A DNA stretch of 64,000 nucleotides. Source: Dicyema japonicum (Eukaryota > Dicyemida > Rhombozoa > Dicyemidae). A program made the position numbers and the translations under genes. Shown here one piece after another: positions 12,401-23,764 of this stretch. Position 1 is the first letter of the stretch. Every line of letters begins with the position of its first letter. The notes under the pieces are model-generated. The model searched no databases. It was not told the DNA's origin and saw nothing but the letters and a program-made list of their open reading frames with translations. The DNA lies in assembly GCA_011109175.1 (NCBI GenBank), contig RDEW01000019.1:714145-778144 (forward strand), read 5' to 3'.

Positions 12401-15400
12401 TTGGCTGATGATGAAGGGTATAATTGATGGACAGTTAATATAAGAGTGATTTTTTTCAAATGTTGATGTTTCGATAAATTGTTCTTCACCAGTTTCTTCT
12501 AAATTCTCATAATTGCCTGATATTTTATGTGCATTAATTTCGTCAGTTTCATTATTTGAAAATCATTTAGTGTAGTCATTTTCAGATCAGAAATAACTTT
12601 ATCTCCAGAGTTATTAGTTTGATTTGAATCACTGATATCGTCATCATAACATTTTTACCTTGTTTTTAGTGCATTATCGTTTGTTGTACTGTATTGTTTA
12701 ATAAATCGCTCATTAGATTCTTGGCTGATGATGAAGGGTATAATTGATGGACAGTTAATATAAGAGTGATTTTTTTCAAATGTTGATGTTTCGATAAATT
12801 GTTCTTCAACAGTTTCTTCTAAATTCTCATAATTGCCTGATATTTTATGTGCGTTATTTTCTTCAGTTTCTTTATTTTGAACTTCATTTAATGTAGTCAT
12901 GTTCATATCAGAAATAACTTTATCTCCAGATTTAATAGTTTCATTTGAATCACTGATATCGTCATCATAAAATTTTTACCTTGTTTTTATTTCATTTTCG
13001 CTTGTTCTACTGTATTGTTGATTAATTTGCTCATTTGATTCTTCGCTGATGTTAGAAGGTAGATTTGATGTAGAGCAAATATCTGAGGAATTTTTGACAA
13101 ATGTTGATGTTTCGATTGATAGTTCTTCAACTGTTTCTTCTACATTCTCAAAACAGACAGATGTTATATGTGCGTTATTTTCTTCAGTTTCTTTATTTTG
13201 AACTTCATTTAATGTAGTCATGTTCATATCAGAAATAACTTTATCTCCAGATTTATTAGTTTCATTTGAATCACTGATATCGTCATCATAAAATTTTTAC
13301 CTTGTTTTTATTTCATTTTCGCTTGTTGTACTGTATTGTTGATTAATTTGCTCATTTGATTCTTCGCTGATGTTGAAGGGTAGATTTGATGTAGAGCTAA
13401 TATCTGAGGAATTTTTGTCAAATGTTGATGTTTTCGATAAATTGTTCTTCACCAGTTTCTTCTAAATTCTCATAATGCCTGATATTTTATGACTGCGTTA
13501 TTTTCTTCAGTTTCTTTATTTTGAACTTCATTTAATGTAGTCATGTTCATATCAGAAATAACTTTATCTCCAGATTTATTAGTTTCATTTGAATCACTGA
13601 TATCGTCATCATAAAATTTTTACCTTGTTTTTATTTCATTTTCGCTTGTTGTACTGTATTGTTGATTAATTTGCTCATTTGATTCTTCGCTGATGTTAGA
13701 AGGTAGATTTGATGTAGAGCAAATATCTGAGGAATTTTTGTCAAATGTTGATGTTTCGATTGATAGTTCTTCAACTGTTTCTTCTACATTCTCATAATTG
13801 CCTGATATTTTATGTGCATTAATTTCGTCAGTTTCATTATTTTGAAAATCATTTAGTGTAGTCATTTTCAGATCAGAAATAACTTTATCTCCAGAGTTAT
13901 TAGTTTGATTTGAATCACTGATATCGTCATCATAAAATTTTTACCTTGTTTTTATTTCATTTTCGCTTGTTGTACTGTATTGTTGATTAATTTGCTCATT
14001 TGATTCTTCGCTGATGATGAAGGGTATAATTGATGGACAGTTAATATAAGAGTGATTTTTTTCAAATGTTGATGTTTCGATAAATTGTTCTTCACCAGTT
14101 TCTTCTAAATTCTCATAATTGCCTGATATTTTATGTGCATTAATTTCGTCAGTTTCATTATTTTTGAAAATCATTTAGTGTAGTCATTTTCAGATCAGAA
14201 ATAACTTTATTATAGTAAGTATTAGTATTGATTTGAATCACTGATATCGTCATCATAACATTTTTACCTTGTTTTTAGTGCATTATCGTTTGTTGTACTG
14301 TATTGTTTAATAAATCGCTCATTAGATTCTTGGCTGATGATGAAGGGTATAATTGATGGACAGTTAATATAGAGTGATTTTTTTCAAATGTTGATGTTTC
14401 GATAAATTGTTCTTCACCAGTTTCTTTCTAAATTCTCATAATTGCCTGATATTTTATGTGCATTAATTTCGTCAGTTTCATTATTTTTGAAAATCATTTA
14501 GTTGTAGTCATTTTCAGATCAGAAATAACTTTATCTCCAGAGTTATTAGTTTGATTTGAATCACTGATATCGTCATCATAACATTTTTACCTTGTTTTTA
14601 GTGCATTATCGTTTGTTGTACTGTATTGTTTAATAAATCGCTCATTAGATTCTTGGCTGATGATGAAGGGTATAATTGATGGACAGTTAATATAAGAGTG
14701 ATTTTTTTCAAATGTTGATGTTTCGATAAATTGTTCTTCACCAGTTTCTTCTAAATTCTCATAATTGCCTGATATTTTATGTGCATTAATTTCGTCAGTT
14801 TCATTATTTTGAAAATCATTTAGTGTAGTCATTTTCAGATCAGAAATAACTTTATCTCCAGAGTTATTAAATTCATTTGAATCACTGATATCGTCATCAT
14901 AACATTTTTACCTTGTTTTTAGTGCATTATCGTTTGTTGTACTGTATTGTTTAATAAATCGCTCATTAGATTCTTGGCTGATGATGAAGGGTATAATTGA
15001 TGGACAGTTAATATAAGAGTGATTTTTTTCAAATGTTGATGTTTCGATAAATTGTTCTTCACCAGTTTCTTCTAAATTCTCATAATTGCCTGATATTTTA
15101 TGTGCATTAATTTCGTCAGTTTCATTATTTTGAAAATCATTTAGTGTAGTCATTTTCAGATCAGAAAATAACTTTATCTCCAGAGTTATTAAATTCATTT
15201 GAATCACTGATATCGTCATCATAACATTTTTACCTTGTTTTTTAGTGCATTATCGTTTGTTGTACTGTATTGTTTAATAAATCGCTCATTAGATTCTTGG
15301 CTGATGATGAAGGGTATAATTGATGGACAGTTAATATAAGAGTGATTTTTTTCAAATGTTGATGTTTCGATAAATTGTTCTTCACCAGTTTCTTCTAAAT

Positions 15401-17222
15401 TTTCATAATAACCTGATATTTTATGTGCATTAATTTCGTCAGTTTCATTATTTTGAAAATCATTTAATGTAGTCATTTTCAGATCAGAAATAACTTTATC
15501 TCCAGAGTTATTAAATTCATTTGAATCACTGATATCGTCATCATAACATTTTTACTTGTTTTTAGTGCATTATCGTTGTGTTGTACTGTATTGTTTAATA
15601 AATCGCTCATTAGATTCTTGGCTGATGATGAAGGGTATAATTGATGGACAGTTAATATAAGAGTGATTTTTTTCAAATGTTGATGTTTCGATAAATTGTT
15701 CTTCACCAGTTTTCTTCTAAATTCTCATAATTGCCTGATATTTTTATGTGCATTAATTTCGTCAGTTTCATTATTTTGAAAATCATTTATGTAGTCATTT
15801 TCAGATCAGAAATAACTTTATCTCCAGAGTTATTAGTTTCATTTGAATCACTGATATCGTCATCATAACATTTTACCTTGTTTTTAGTGCATTATCGTTT
15901 GTTGTACTGTATTGTTTAATAAATCGCTCATTAGATTCTTGGCTGATGATGAAGGGTATAATTGATGGACAGTTAATATAAGAGTGATTTTTTTCAAATG
16001 TTGATGTTTCGATAAATTGTTCTTCACCAGTTTCTTCTAAATTCTCATAATTGCCTGATATTTTATGTGCATTAATTCGTCAGTTTCATTATTTTGAAAA
16101 TCATTTAGTGTAGTCATTTTCAGATCAGAAATAACTTTATCTCCAGAGTTATTAGTTTTTATTCGAATCACTCAAATATTCATATGATTGGACGGAATCC
16201 GAGGAATTTCCTGGAGCCATACTTTCGTTTGAGAAATAACTCTTTGAATTTTCAAATACATTTCCTGTACTTATTGTATTTTTCAAATATTCATTTGATT
16301 GTTCGAAATCTGAATAATTTTCTGGAAGCGAACTTATGCTTGATAATTGACTCTTCGAATTTTCAAATACATTTCCTTTACTCATAGCACCTTTCAAATA
16401 TTCACATGATTGGACTGAATCCGAGGAATTTCCTGAGGCAAACTTTCGTTTGAAAAAGAACTCTTTGATTTTTCAATTACATTTCCTGTACTCATTGGAC
16501 CTTTCAAATATTCATTTGATTGGGAAGAATTTCCTGGAGGCGAACTTATGCTTGATAAATGACTTTTTGAATTTTCAAATAAATTTCCTGTACTCATAGG
16601 ACCTTTCAAATATTCATATGATTGGACGGAATCCGAAGAATTTCCTGGAGGTAAACTTTCGTTTGAGAAATAACTCATTGAATTTTCAAATACATTTCCT
16701 GTACTCATAGGACCTTTCAAATATTCATATGATTGGACGGAATCCGAGGAATTTCCTGGAGGCAAACTTTCGTTTGAGAAATAACTCTTTGAATTTTCAG
16801 ATCATTTCCTGTATTCATTGGACCTTTCAAATATTCATTTGATTGGGCGAAATCTGAAGAATTTTCTGGAGGCGAACTTATGCTTGATAAATGACTCTTT
16901 GAATTTCCACATACATTTCCTGTAATCATAGCACCTTTCAAATATTCACATGATTGGACGGAATCCGAGGAATTTCCTGGAGGCAAACTTTCGTTTGAGA
17001 AAGAATTCTTTGAATTTTCAAATACATTTCCTGTATTCATTGGACCTTTCAAATATTCATTTGATTGGAAGAATTTCCTGGAGGCGAACTTATGCTTGAT
17101 AAATGACTTTTTGAATTTTCAAATACATTTCCTGTACTCATTGGACCTTTCAAATATTCATATGATTGAACGGAATCTGAAGAATTTCCTGGAGGCGAGC
17201 TTACGTTTGATAAATGACTCAT
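9422..17222 (-). CDS. Giant tandem-repeat protein gene with one micro-intron per repeat
   Basis: Candidate start ATG at 17222 (MSHLSNVSSPPGN); stop TAA at 9422-9424. Order from the 5' end: about ten 37-aa repeats with core SSDSVQSYEYLKG (17222-16160), then about 20 copies of a 98-aa repeat (16160-9775), then a short unique acidic tail ending DTIDIEIHN. Each 98-aa unit is a 294-nt exon bounded by a 27-nt intron that starts gtaaaaat and ends atatcag (for example 9748-9774, 10069-10095, 12632-12658, 12953-12979); the intron contains an in-frame stop, so splicing is required. If fully spliced, about 2400 residues, very rich in Asn, Ser, Thr and Glu. No signal peptide or membrane segment is visible at this start. 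Function unknown. One-base indels, mostly in homopolymers, break several units: either sequence error in a repeat or decay. Related genes lie at 20840-22458, 33340-33624 and 40697-41403. Confidence 0.7.
9775..16160 (-). repeat. Tandem array, about 20 x 321 bp
   Basis: The period is 321 bp (intron starts at 9748, 10069, 10390 ... 12632, 12953). Two sequence types exist. Type A has EKNHSYINCPSIIPFI. Type B has DKNSSDICSTSNLPSN and occupies roughly 12976-13990. Units near 13620-14174 are A/B mosaics, a signature of unequal exchange or gene conversion. Type A copies are near identical, including at intron and silent positions, so homogenisation is recent. Indel sites recur, for example loss of one T in ttttgaaaatc at about 11914, 12236 and 12557. 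Confidence 0.95.
16160..17222 (-). repeat. Tandem array, about ten 111-bp units (37 aa)
   Basis: Units alternate between a type with YFSNESLPPGNSSDSVQSYE and a type with HLSSISSPPENSSDFAQSNE, giving a higher-order period near 222 bp. The array joins the 98-aa repeats without an intron at about 16160 (EYLSDSNK), where one extra A in a run shifts the frame. Small deletions, for example near 16434 and 16800, also shift it. Confidence 0.85.
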
Positions 17223-17940
17223 TAAATATTGCTTCAGTTATTGAAACTATATTTTAAATTTTCTACAATTTATATTTGTAAAATTATTTTGTAATATTAT
17301 CTTTCAGTAATTTACTTAACGGGCTTTTGGTCTAGAAATAATAAAGTTATATTGTCATACTCCGAGATTGGAATTTGAATATCCATACTCCGAGGGAACT
17401 CGTTCGCAATCCACGCAGCAGGCTTCCTCAACTGACATTTTTTTAATTGTTAAAAAAAGAGTTATATCTATTCGATTAGTCATCGAGGTGTTCTAGTCCA
17501 TCCTTTGTTATCTTTGAAAAATATGTTTTTCATGACTTGATGTTTCTACATTTTCTTTAATAGATTAAATTTTAATTCTTTGTTTGTTTTACCTCATATA
17601 TTATCTTACTTATTGACATTTTATAACCACCTTCATAATTATAGCGTTTCCTGACAATTAACGTCACTTTCACGACCAATAAGGTCACTATATTTTTAAT
17701 GGTAAAAAACTTAAAAACAAAAAATAATTAACAAACAAAAATTAAGAAATTATTCCATGATAAAATTAAGAAGCATTTTCCTATAGTTTTTCATGTGCTG
17801 AATGCATTCTCAATCGGATTGGAAAATTGTGGGTAAAGCAGTAAATTTGGAACATGGTGGTTTTATTTCAATTAAATCGTTTATACCTGTATAATACGGG
17901 CATTATCAAAAATAAAGAGCCGGATTTCAATTTCCTCTTT
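17223..17940. promoter_or_regulatory. 5' flank of the giant repeat gene
   Basis: The stretch 17220-17310, read on the minus strand as tgaaagataatattacaaaa and onward to gaatttaaaatat-like sequence, resembles 33205-33285, which lies just upstream of the related gene at 33.3 kb. Shared upstream sequence means it was duplicated with the gene and may hold the promoter or a 5' untranslated exon. Nothing else was recognised up to 17940. Confidence 0.4.
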
Positions 17941-17947
17941 ATATCAA

Positions 17948-18180
17948 TTTTTATGGATTCCAGAAAAATTAGTCATTGATGCAATGACTTATGACCTCTA
18001 AAGGAATGTGGTTTTGAGGTAGAAGATCCTTCTCCACGTCTTGGTTTTGAGCATACTGCAAATCCAACGTAAATTATTATGTTCTTTTGTCCAATAAATT
18101 TATTTACCTTTATCTCAATGTTAATGATTAGAAAGCGACGCTATTAGCCAGAAAAATTACGTTAAATAAATACCTATCAA
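17948..18180. repeat. Dispersed repeat, copy 2 (see 1-240)
   Basis: Matches 1-240 in the same orientation with scattered substitutions and small indels; blocks tagtcattgatgcaatgact and aatgattagaaagcgacgct are shared. Confidence 0.7.
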
Positions 18181-18399
18181 ATTTAAAATTTCGGGAAACC
18201 CTATAAATAATTAAAAAAATTAAAATAGTATATTTTTTCTTTCCGTTTAATGTGGCAAAGATATTTGTATAATATACCATTGCCTCACTTTTTTTTGCCA
18301 ATATTATCGGGAGTTGGTTAATATATTATTTGCATCAAAAAAAACGGTGAAGTCTAAAGAAAAGAAATACGATAGGTTTACTTTACCTGTTCGAATTTT

Positions 18400-18660
18400 G
18401 TTATTGTATTCGAGAGAATTGGAGATACAGAGAGTATATCTTAATAATTTTTAAAGAGATTATATGGTCAAAGGAGAGTTCAGGAACATCAACCTGATTT
18501 CGAAAGCATTTCGGTAAGAAGATCCGATATATAGTTAAAACTGTCTCTTTTCTAGGCTCGCTTGGTTCCATGATAAAAAAGCAAGTAACTAACGTCAAGA
18601 AACTGACTGGGTGTCCCAAAGGATTTCTCTGGCAGTTGTCACTGGAAACATCCACTCAAT
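18400..18660 (+). mobile_element. REL-type retroelement, C-terminal scrap
   Basis: The plus strand ends with QRISLAVVTGN-like residues (caaaggatttctctggcagt), the terminal motif of the REL family, preceded by VKTVSFLGSLGSMIKKQV. The same ending occurs at about 40005-40035 and 29440-29465. Decayed. Confidence 0.5.
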
Positions 18661-19002
18661 TACTAGATTACTTTGATTGTTTTTTTACGTTTAACCTAAC
18701 CCTACTTTTTTCATAATTCTAAGCTTAATACTGATCCTTAGTTTTTAGGTTGTTTTTCGGAATATAAAAATTATTCTGAATTTTCGAATTTTACAAAAAA
18801 TATATGCTCTTTATTCGTTATTGAATGATTTTATGTAAAAATAGAATAAGGAAAATCAATATCTTAGCAATTTTATTTTTGCCAAACAATAATATTTCTT
18901 GGTAATTAAATAGGCAGGAAATAAATTTCTTGCCTGGTCGTGGTTCCTTTTTTTTTCACCCCAAGATCACCGGATTAGAAAAAGTTAAAAATTAACTACT
19001 AA

Positions 19003-19490
19003 CTAAGTGATTCCGGTTTTCCGGGTTCTGGCTCTCGTTCGGGGTCCTCGAAGATCCAACAGAATTGGTAGAAACGGGGACGGTCTCATTCTCCATAGAT
19101 TTCCCGCATTTTCTAGATAGTCAGATATAGAGAGTGAAAGCGGACAGCCGGTTTTTATTGCCCACTGAAGAAATGACTTCACTCTCCACCTTAGGTGTTC
19201 TTTAACATTCAATACGTTATCCACAGTTTTCTTATTTATTATTTTCAAGGCAGCAAGTTGTGCGGCTTTTAATTTTTGAGACGACGATTCAGAAATCATC
19301 GAGCTCCAGGAGGGACATGCATATTCGATTACTGGCAGTATGTATTGTCTGTAAATTTTCTGTAGTAAGAAGGTGTTGTGCCCGATTGGTGATCGGACAA
19401 AATTTTCAATATGTTGGTCCTCCTCCTGACTTTGGTAATAACGTCATTGACGTGTTTTTTGTTATCATTAGGAAGGAAATTTACCGGTAG
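19003..19490 (-). mobile_element. Non-LTR retrotransposon RT, C-terminal fragment
   Basis: The minus strand reads, with one frame break, a segment of the type YRQYILPVIEYACPSW then SSQKLKAAQLAALKIINKKT, characteristic of the region after the reverse-transcriptase palm in Jockey/I-like elements. It is followed by about 60 residues to a stop at 19003. No palm or nuclease domain is present. Truncated and frameshifted. Confidence 0.7.
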
Positions 19491-19559
19491 GCCACCCATT
19501 GCAATGCAGGTAGTTTATCAGCATTAATTAATTAATCCCGGGTATACCGAGAAAGGAGT

Positions 19560-19862
19560 TAAAGTAAAAAACTAGTTAACTGGATCCAGTTTCCACTTCT
19601 ATAGAAACAAAGTTCATCCAGAATCAGCATAAAGGGGAAAAGACGTCCATTACTTGCAGTTGTGAAAACCCCTCCAGTAAAGTGAAGGAAAGCAAATAAT
19701 CCTTTTTTGGGCCAGTTTGACACTGGGCGCCACCTAGACAGGTAGATCACATGACGCCACTCTAATAGGTAGGAAAAGAGGAGGAACAGACAAAACAAAC
19801 AGAAAACTTCAACCATTTAGCCATGTAGCACCACAAGCCGCCACGCGGTTAATAATAATAGT
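19560..19862 (+). repeat. Dispersed repeat family C
   Basis: The block cacctagacag-tagatcacatgacgccactctaatagg, then an aggaggaacagac block, then gccacgcggttaataataat recurs at 34440-34650 and, more weakly, at 51680-51900 and 44580-44780. The (TAA)n right end suggests a retrotransposed element (SINE or LINE 3' end) in plus orientation. Confidence 0.7.
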
Positions 19863-20079
19863 TGTTTGCTTTTTTTCAAGTTGCTTCAAAATTAATTTTT
19901 CAAAAACGCATTCTCTTATGTTTATAATATAGATAAGCTATGACATAATTTAACATTTTTCTATTTAACCTCAAGTTGTTTCATTTGCAGAAATCGTCCA
20001 AGGAACAGAGTGATGAAGAGCAAATGATCCATTTTGATACAACACTGTTACTTGGTGCCTGATGAGCCAGGTGGACGCT

Positions 20080-20345
20080 AAGATAATTTATTTTTATTTA
20101 TTTAACAACCAAGACAACGGTAAAACCAAACTAACTATCACGTGATCCCGATGCGTTCCACCAAAATCCTCATCCTTTCCCGGTGCTCCTCTCTCGTGCC
20201 CACACAAGCTCGTACTGGGCGGCTGACTGCATTTGCAAGGCCACCTTCCGCATCCCAGCGTTAGTTTTATAAGGCCTCCAGAGTAGTCGGTCCGGTTCTG
20301 TGTCTCCCACAAGTCCACCGCTCCGTGACTCTGAACGCCTTACAA
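20080..20345 (-). mobile_element. LINE family A, 3' fragment
   Basis: The minus strand encodes the ending found in the longer copies at 42790-43985 and 24880-25490: a GLIKLTLG-like segment, GKDEDFGG, then HRDHVIVSLVLPLSWLLNK and the UTR. It is a short 5'-truncated insertion. Confidence 0.75.
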
Positions 20346-20389
20346 ACTTAACGAACTAAGAGAACGTTAAAAATTAATTTTTCATAATA

Positions 20390-20960
20390 AGCCACAGAAT
20401 TATTTTAATAAACTTTAATTTTTAAATTATTTTTGTCAAATTTTTAAAAATTAAAATATTTTTAATAATTGATTACAATTCAAATTTTTAATTTTATGGG
20501 CTCTGTGAGTGATGAAAAATATCACGCGGCTTTACGTAGGGATTGGGTTGGGAGAGAACAGTTGAGCGTCATTGTGAGCTCAATATCGAGATTAGTTGAC
20601 ATCATGAATAAATTTGGTATAATTTAAACCCTTAAAAATATAGAGGCTTCCTCAATGTGCAGAATATCAGCACTTAAAGAAAAACTCTGCCAAATCGAAG
20701 CTAAACTTAGTTACATTGAAAATATTTTTTATAATTAAATGTTAGTTAAACAGGTTTTACTCCGTATTCTAGTAGAATAGTGTTTATAAAAGAGTAGTAA
20801 AGTAACCCAATCGCTAGTAGCCTAAAATAAAAAGTTGAATTACCACAAGAAAACTGTTTTCACGTAATTCGACTTTTTGCTTCCCTTTTTAGAAACTTTT
20901 TTCAAGTTTTGGTCAAACAAATCATTTTCGGTCAAAATCTTTCGAGTCAAAGATTTTTTC
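20390..20960. repeat. Inverted segmental duplication, left copy
   Basis: This segment is the reverse complement of about 41330-41850. It covers the BRICK1 gene, both its flanks and the last codons of the convergent neighbour. Non-coding flanks are conserved too (aaactttaatttttaaatta and ctaataaagtaac-type blocks), so it is a genomic duplication and not two ancient genes kept by selection alone; introns are kept, ruling out retroposition. Confidence 0.85.
20496..20738 (+). CDS. BRK1: BRICK1 (HSPC300), WAVE complex subunit, copy 1
   Basis: Two exons, 20496-20616 and 20644-20738, separated by a 27-nt intron (20617-20643, gtataat...atatag). The 71-aa product matches animal BRICK1 (about 75 aa) along its length: RRDWVGREQLSVIVSSISRL corresponds to the human HQDW-NREYIEIITSSIKK region, and CRISALKEKLCQIEAKLSYI to CRSRLATLNEKL-ALERRIEYI. 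The protein is almost all amphipathic helix and packs with SCAR/WAVE and ABI in the WAVE complex, which relays Rac signals to Arp2/3 and branched actin. It is intact. It faces the 20840-22458 gene tail to tail with about 100 bp between stops. An inverted, also intact, copy lies at 41504-41745. Confidence 0.93.
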
Positions 20961-22458
20961 TCGTTCAACAGATTAGTCTGTAGTTTATTTCTCCATTCAA
21001 GTTCGAAGATATTTTAGCGGTTTTAAGCTTGTATTCTGTTTTTTCTGGTATTTCATCATCCGAAATGATATCTTGGCAATAATTGTTTAAATTCCGATTT
21101 TCATTTCCCGTCCAATCGAAAATAATTTCTTGTAAATCATCATTCTGCTTAGTATTATAAGCGGATTTGTTAGAGTAATTAGCAGGTAATCCATTTGCCA
21201 TTGGATTTGTGTCAATTTTGACGTCACTTAGCATTTCTTTGCTTATAAAGTCATTTTCATTGCCCAGAATTCCATTTTTGGATTCTGAATATTTTTCTTT
21301 AGTGTTTTCCTCATCTTGAATATTAATTAAGTTGGTTTCCAAGGGAATGTCCTTTAATTGGTCATTATTTCCGGAATAATAGGAGGGGACCGAATCAATA
21401 CCATAATTATCAGTGGGTTCAGAGGAACTATTGAAGGCATCTACTTTTTCTGAGTAATTTTCTTCGTCGGTGCTATATTTTTCTGACCCTTGGAAATCTT
21501 TGAATGATTCCCAAATAGGTAAACTATCCGTCGAGTCCTGAATCAAAAAATCCTTAGTGTCTGGAAGTGTTCTTTCCAAAGCTGAGTCAGGAGTTATAGA
21601 GTTTTTGTGAAATTCTTGGGCTCTCTTATCAAATATAGACAGTTCAGAAACATTCACTCCTGATTCTTGGATGGATTCGCATAAATATTCAAAATATTCA
21701 ACGGAATTAGAAGAATATTTAACAGATCCACCTCTTTTAGGGTTTGGAGACGAGTTCTTGTTGCAAAATAGCGTATCGTCGTCGGAAAACAAATCCATTG
21801 ACGCATATTTCATGTCTGTTTTCAACGAAGCTGAGTTAAATCCAAATTTCTTGGGTTTGTATGAGGAATATATATCGTCAGGTTCTATCTGATCCAATTC
21901 ATCGAAATCTATTTTTCCTTTCATGTCTTTTATTTTCTCATTTTTCTCGGCAAACGGCTTTAAATCAGTTTTTTGATCGTTCTGAATCGATTTGTCAAAA
22001 ATGTTCAAATCCAAATTAACTTTCCATGTTTTCTAGGTCATCAAGTTTCTAAATAAACCCCGAGATTGGAAAGAAATATTATATTGTTCCATGAAGTGCT
22101 CAGTCCTTCTATAAGTCGCAATATTGACTCCCAAGTGTCGCTGTCCTCTGGTAAATTAATCTTTTTGGCTTGAAAATAGAGTTGGTTAAGTTTATTAGGA
22201 TAATCCGCTGTAAGCAATTTAATATCCTGAGATTAAGTATTTCTGAATACTGTGAGTGAAAGCGACTGCCTTTTCTCAGCCAGAACCTCCATTTTTGCTA
22301 GTCTTTTTCGAAGCTGTTCGTATGCAATCAGAAATTGGTTCAACGATCGTCTGCACGAGGCGTCTGATATTTCTTTGAACTATGGAATTTGAAATAAAAA
22401 AATAGCTGTTACAGAGCTTATTAGATCGCTTAGTTGATTGTGCTTGACTTGAATGCTG
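20840..22458 (-). CDS. Unrecognised acidic Ser/Asn-rich protein with N-terminal coiled coil
   Basis: Proposed exons on the minus strand: from about 22458 to 22413, 22379-22251, 22226-22059 and 22032 to the end, with introns of 33, 24 and 26 nt that all keep frame. No ATG was found in the first exon, so a further 5' exon is likely. The first 120 residues look helical (LIAYEQLRKRLAKMEVLAEK); the rest is acidic and rich in Ser, Asp and Asn, with a KYSSNSVEYFEYL motif like the repeat core of the giant array gene. The main frame stops at 20965 (NYRLIC). A conserved tail, KKSNYVKTVFLW, shared with the 41403 paralogue, lies in another frame ending at 20840. It would be reached by a one-base shift or a 41-nt GC-AG intron. 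Function unknown. Convergent with BRICK1. Confidence 0.65.
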
Positions 22459-22469
22459 CATTGGACTTT

Positions 22470-23460
22470 AAATTAACTACATTTAACCTCATAATTATTT
22501 ATACAAGTTTGTCCGATTTTTTAAGTATTTTATTTTTATTTATTTAAAAATTAAAATTATAAAAATAATAATAAAATAAAGTTACTTTTTTGTTTTTGTT
22601 GCAAATAGTTCGCATTTTTTCAAATTTAGGTGAGTTTTCTTTTATAAAAGTTCGAGGACGATGATTAATGATTTAATTACGGATACTATTATATCCAATT
22701 TGGTTTCGATTTAAATTCTCGTAGGCTAATCAATACAATATGTGGTTCTATCATTCTTCCAGAAATATAATTATATCTTATCACTTTTTAGGTTTTAAAT
22801 CCGATATGTGAAGATTTTTCTTGTCAAATCACCACCAACAATAAGTTTTGACCAGACGCAGGAGAATTAAACTTCACAGTGCGCCATAAGTTTGTCCTGC
22901 ACTGTTAGCCTGCTAACTCTAATTTGTTGTCAAAATTAAGTTTATACAAATACTTCCAGTTAGCGTAGAAGTTAATAGGTCATGTCGGTGAGTCTGTGAT
23001 GTAGCTTTGCTGCACCATGGGACAGATCTCGTACACAGAATGTTTTATTCTTCTCGAAATGTGTGTAACCTCGTGTTTCCCCTTCTTGGATTCAGAAGAC
23101 GAGAACTTCCAAATACAAGCAAATATCGGATGCACCAAAATTCAAGTTTAGATCTTGTCTGAGACAAACTGGAGTAGTTCGGATTCGTCTTGAAAAAAAG
23201 AGGAACTATTAGTCAGTTATTGACGTACATCATCGGGTCCGGATAATCTATCGCGTCCGGGTGAATAATTAATATAGTCATCCAAAATTACTGTGAGGTA
23301 GAAAGTTTAATGAAAAAACAATATTGGAAAATTTTAATTATGTGAAAGTCCTTGACGTTGCAAGGGACAACGATGTTAGATCTTAACATTGGTTTCCGCG
23401 TTACCCATAAGCAGATGAATACTTAGGGTTTCGCATGTGTTGTGATATTCACTATCCGTT
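22470..23460. other. Intergenic, nothing recognised
   Basis: AT-rich to 22640, then mixed composition. No frame over 60 codons resembling a family and no terminal repeats. It would contain the promoter and any missing first exon of the 20840-22458 gene. Confidence 0.4.
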
Positions 23461-23469
23461 CTACATGTT

Positions 23470-23725
23470 TTCTTCATACAACTCTCCTCCTCAATGGCTT
23501 CCGAAGTTCATCGAGTTGTCCACTGTTCTCAATTTCCCACCAATATGGGCATAATCTTGGCCCAGACGGATAGGAAACGTAGTTAGTTCTTTGCCGTCCA
23601 CGAAAACCCAAAGTTACATTTTGATTGAAAAATATTCCATAATGAGTTACACAACACCAATACGGAGAATATGCCCAAAAAGGCGTCCGCAAGATTTTAT
23701 CACTTCATCGCTTATCGGTCACATT
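23470..23725 (-). mobile_element. LINE family B, fragment
   Basis: The minus strand shows, with frame breaks, a FGHILRIG-like start, GFRGRQRTNYVSYPSGPRL and a LDELRK segment, the same order as other family B protein ends (LRMD, GRPRTT, LD-LR-A-DR--W). Confidence 0.6.
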
Positions 23726-23764
23726 TGCATAGTTAGTAAAGAGTCCTAGCCAGTAGATTATTAT

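Noticed and set aside
9775-16160. CRISPR-like or satellite array
   Set aside because: The unit is 321 bp with no short direct repeat plus unique sp­acer pattern; it encodes an open 98-aa unit with splice borders, in a eukaryotic context.
22020-22092. A separate start (MEQYNISFQSR) for the 20-kb gene at 22092
   Set aside because: This stretch is already coding in the exon 22226-22059 frame, which joins the downstream exon through a clean 26-nt intron in phase.
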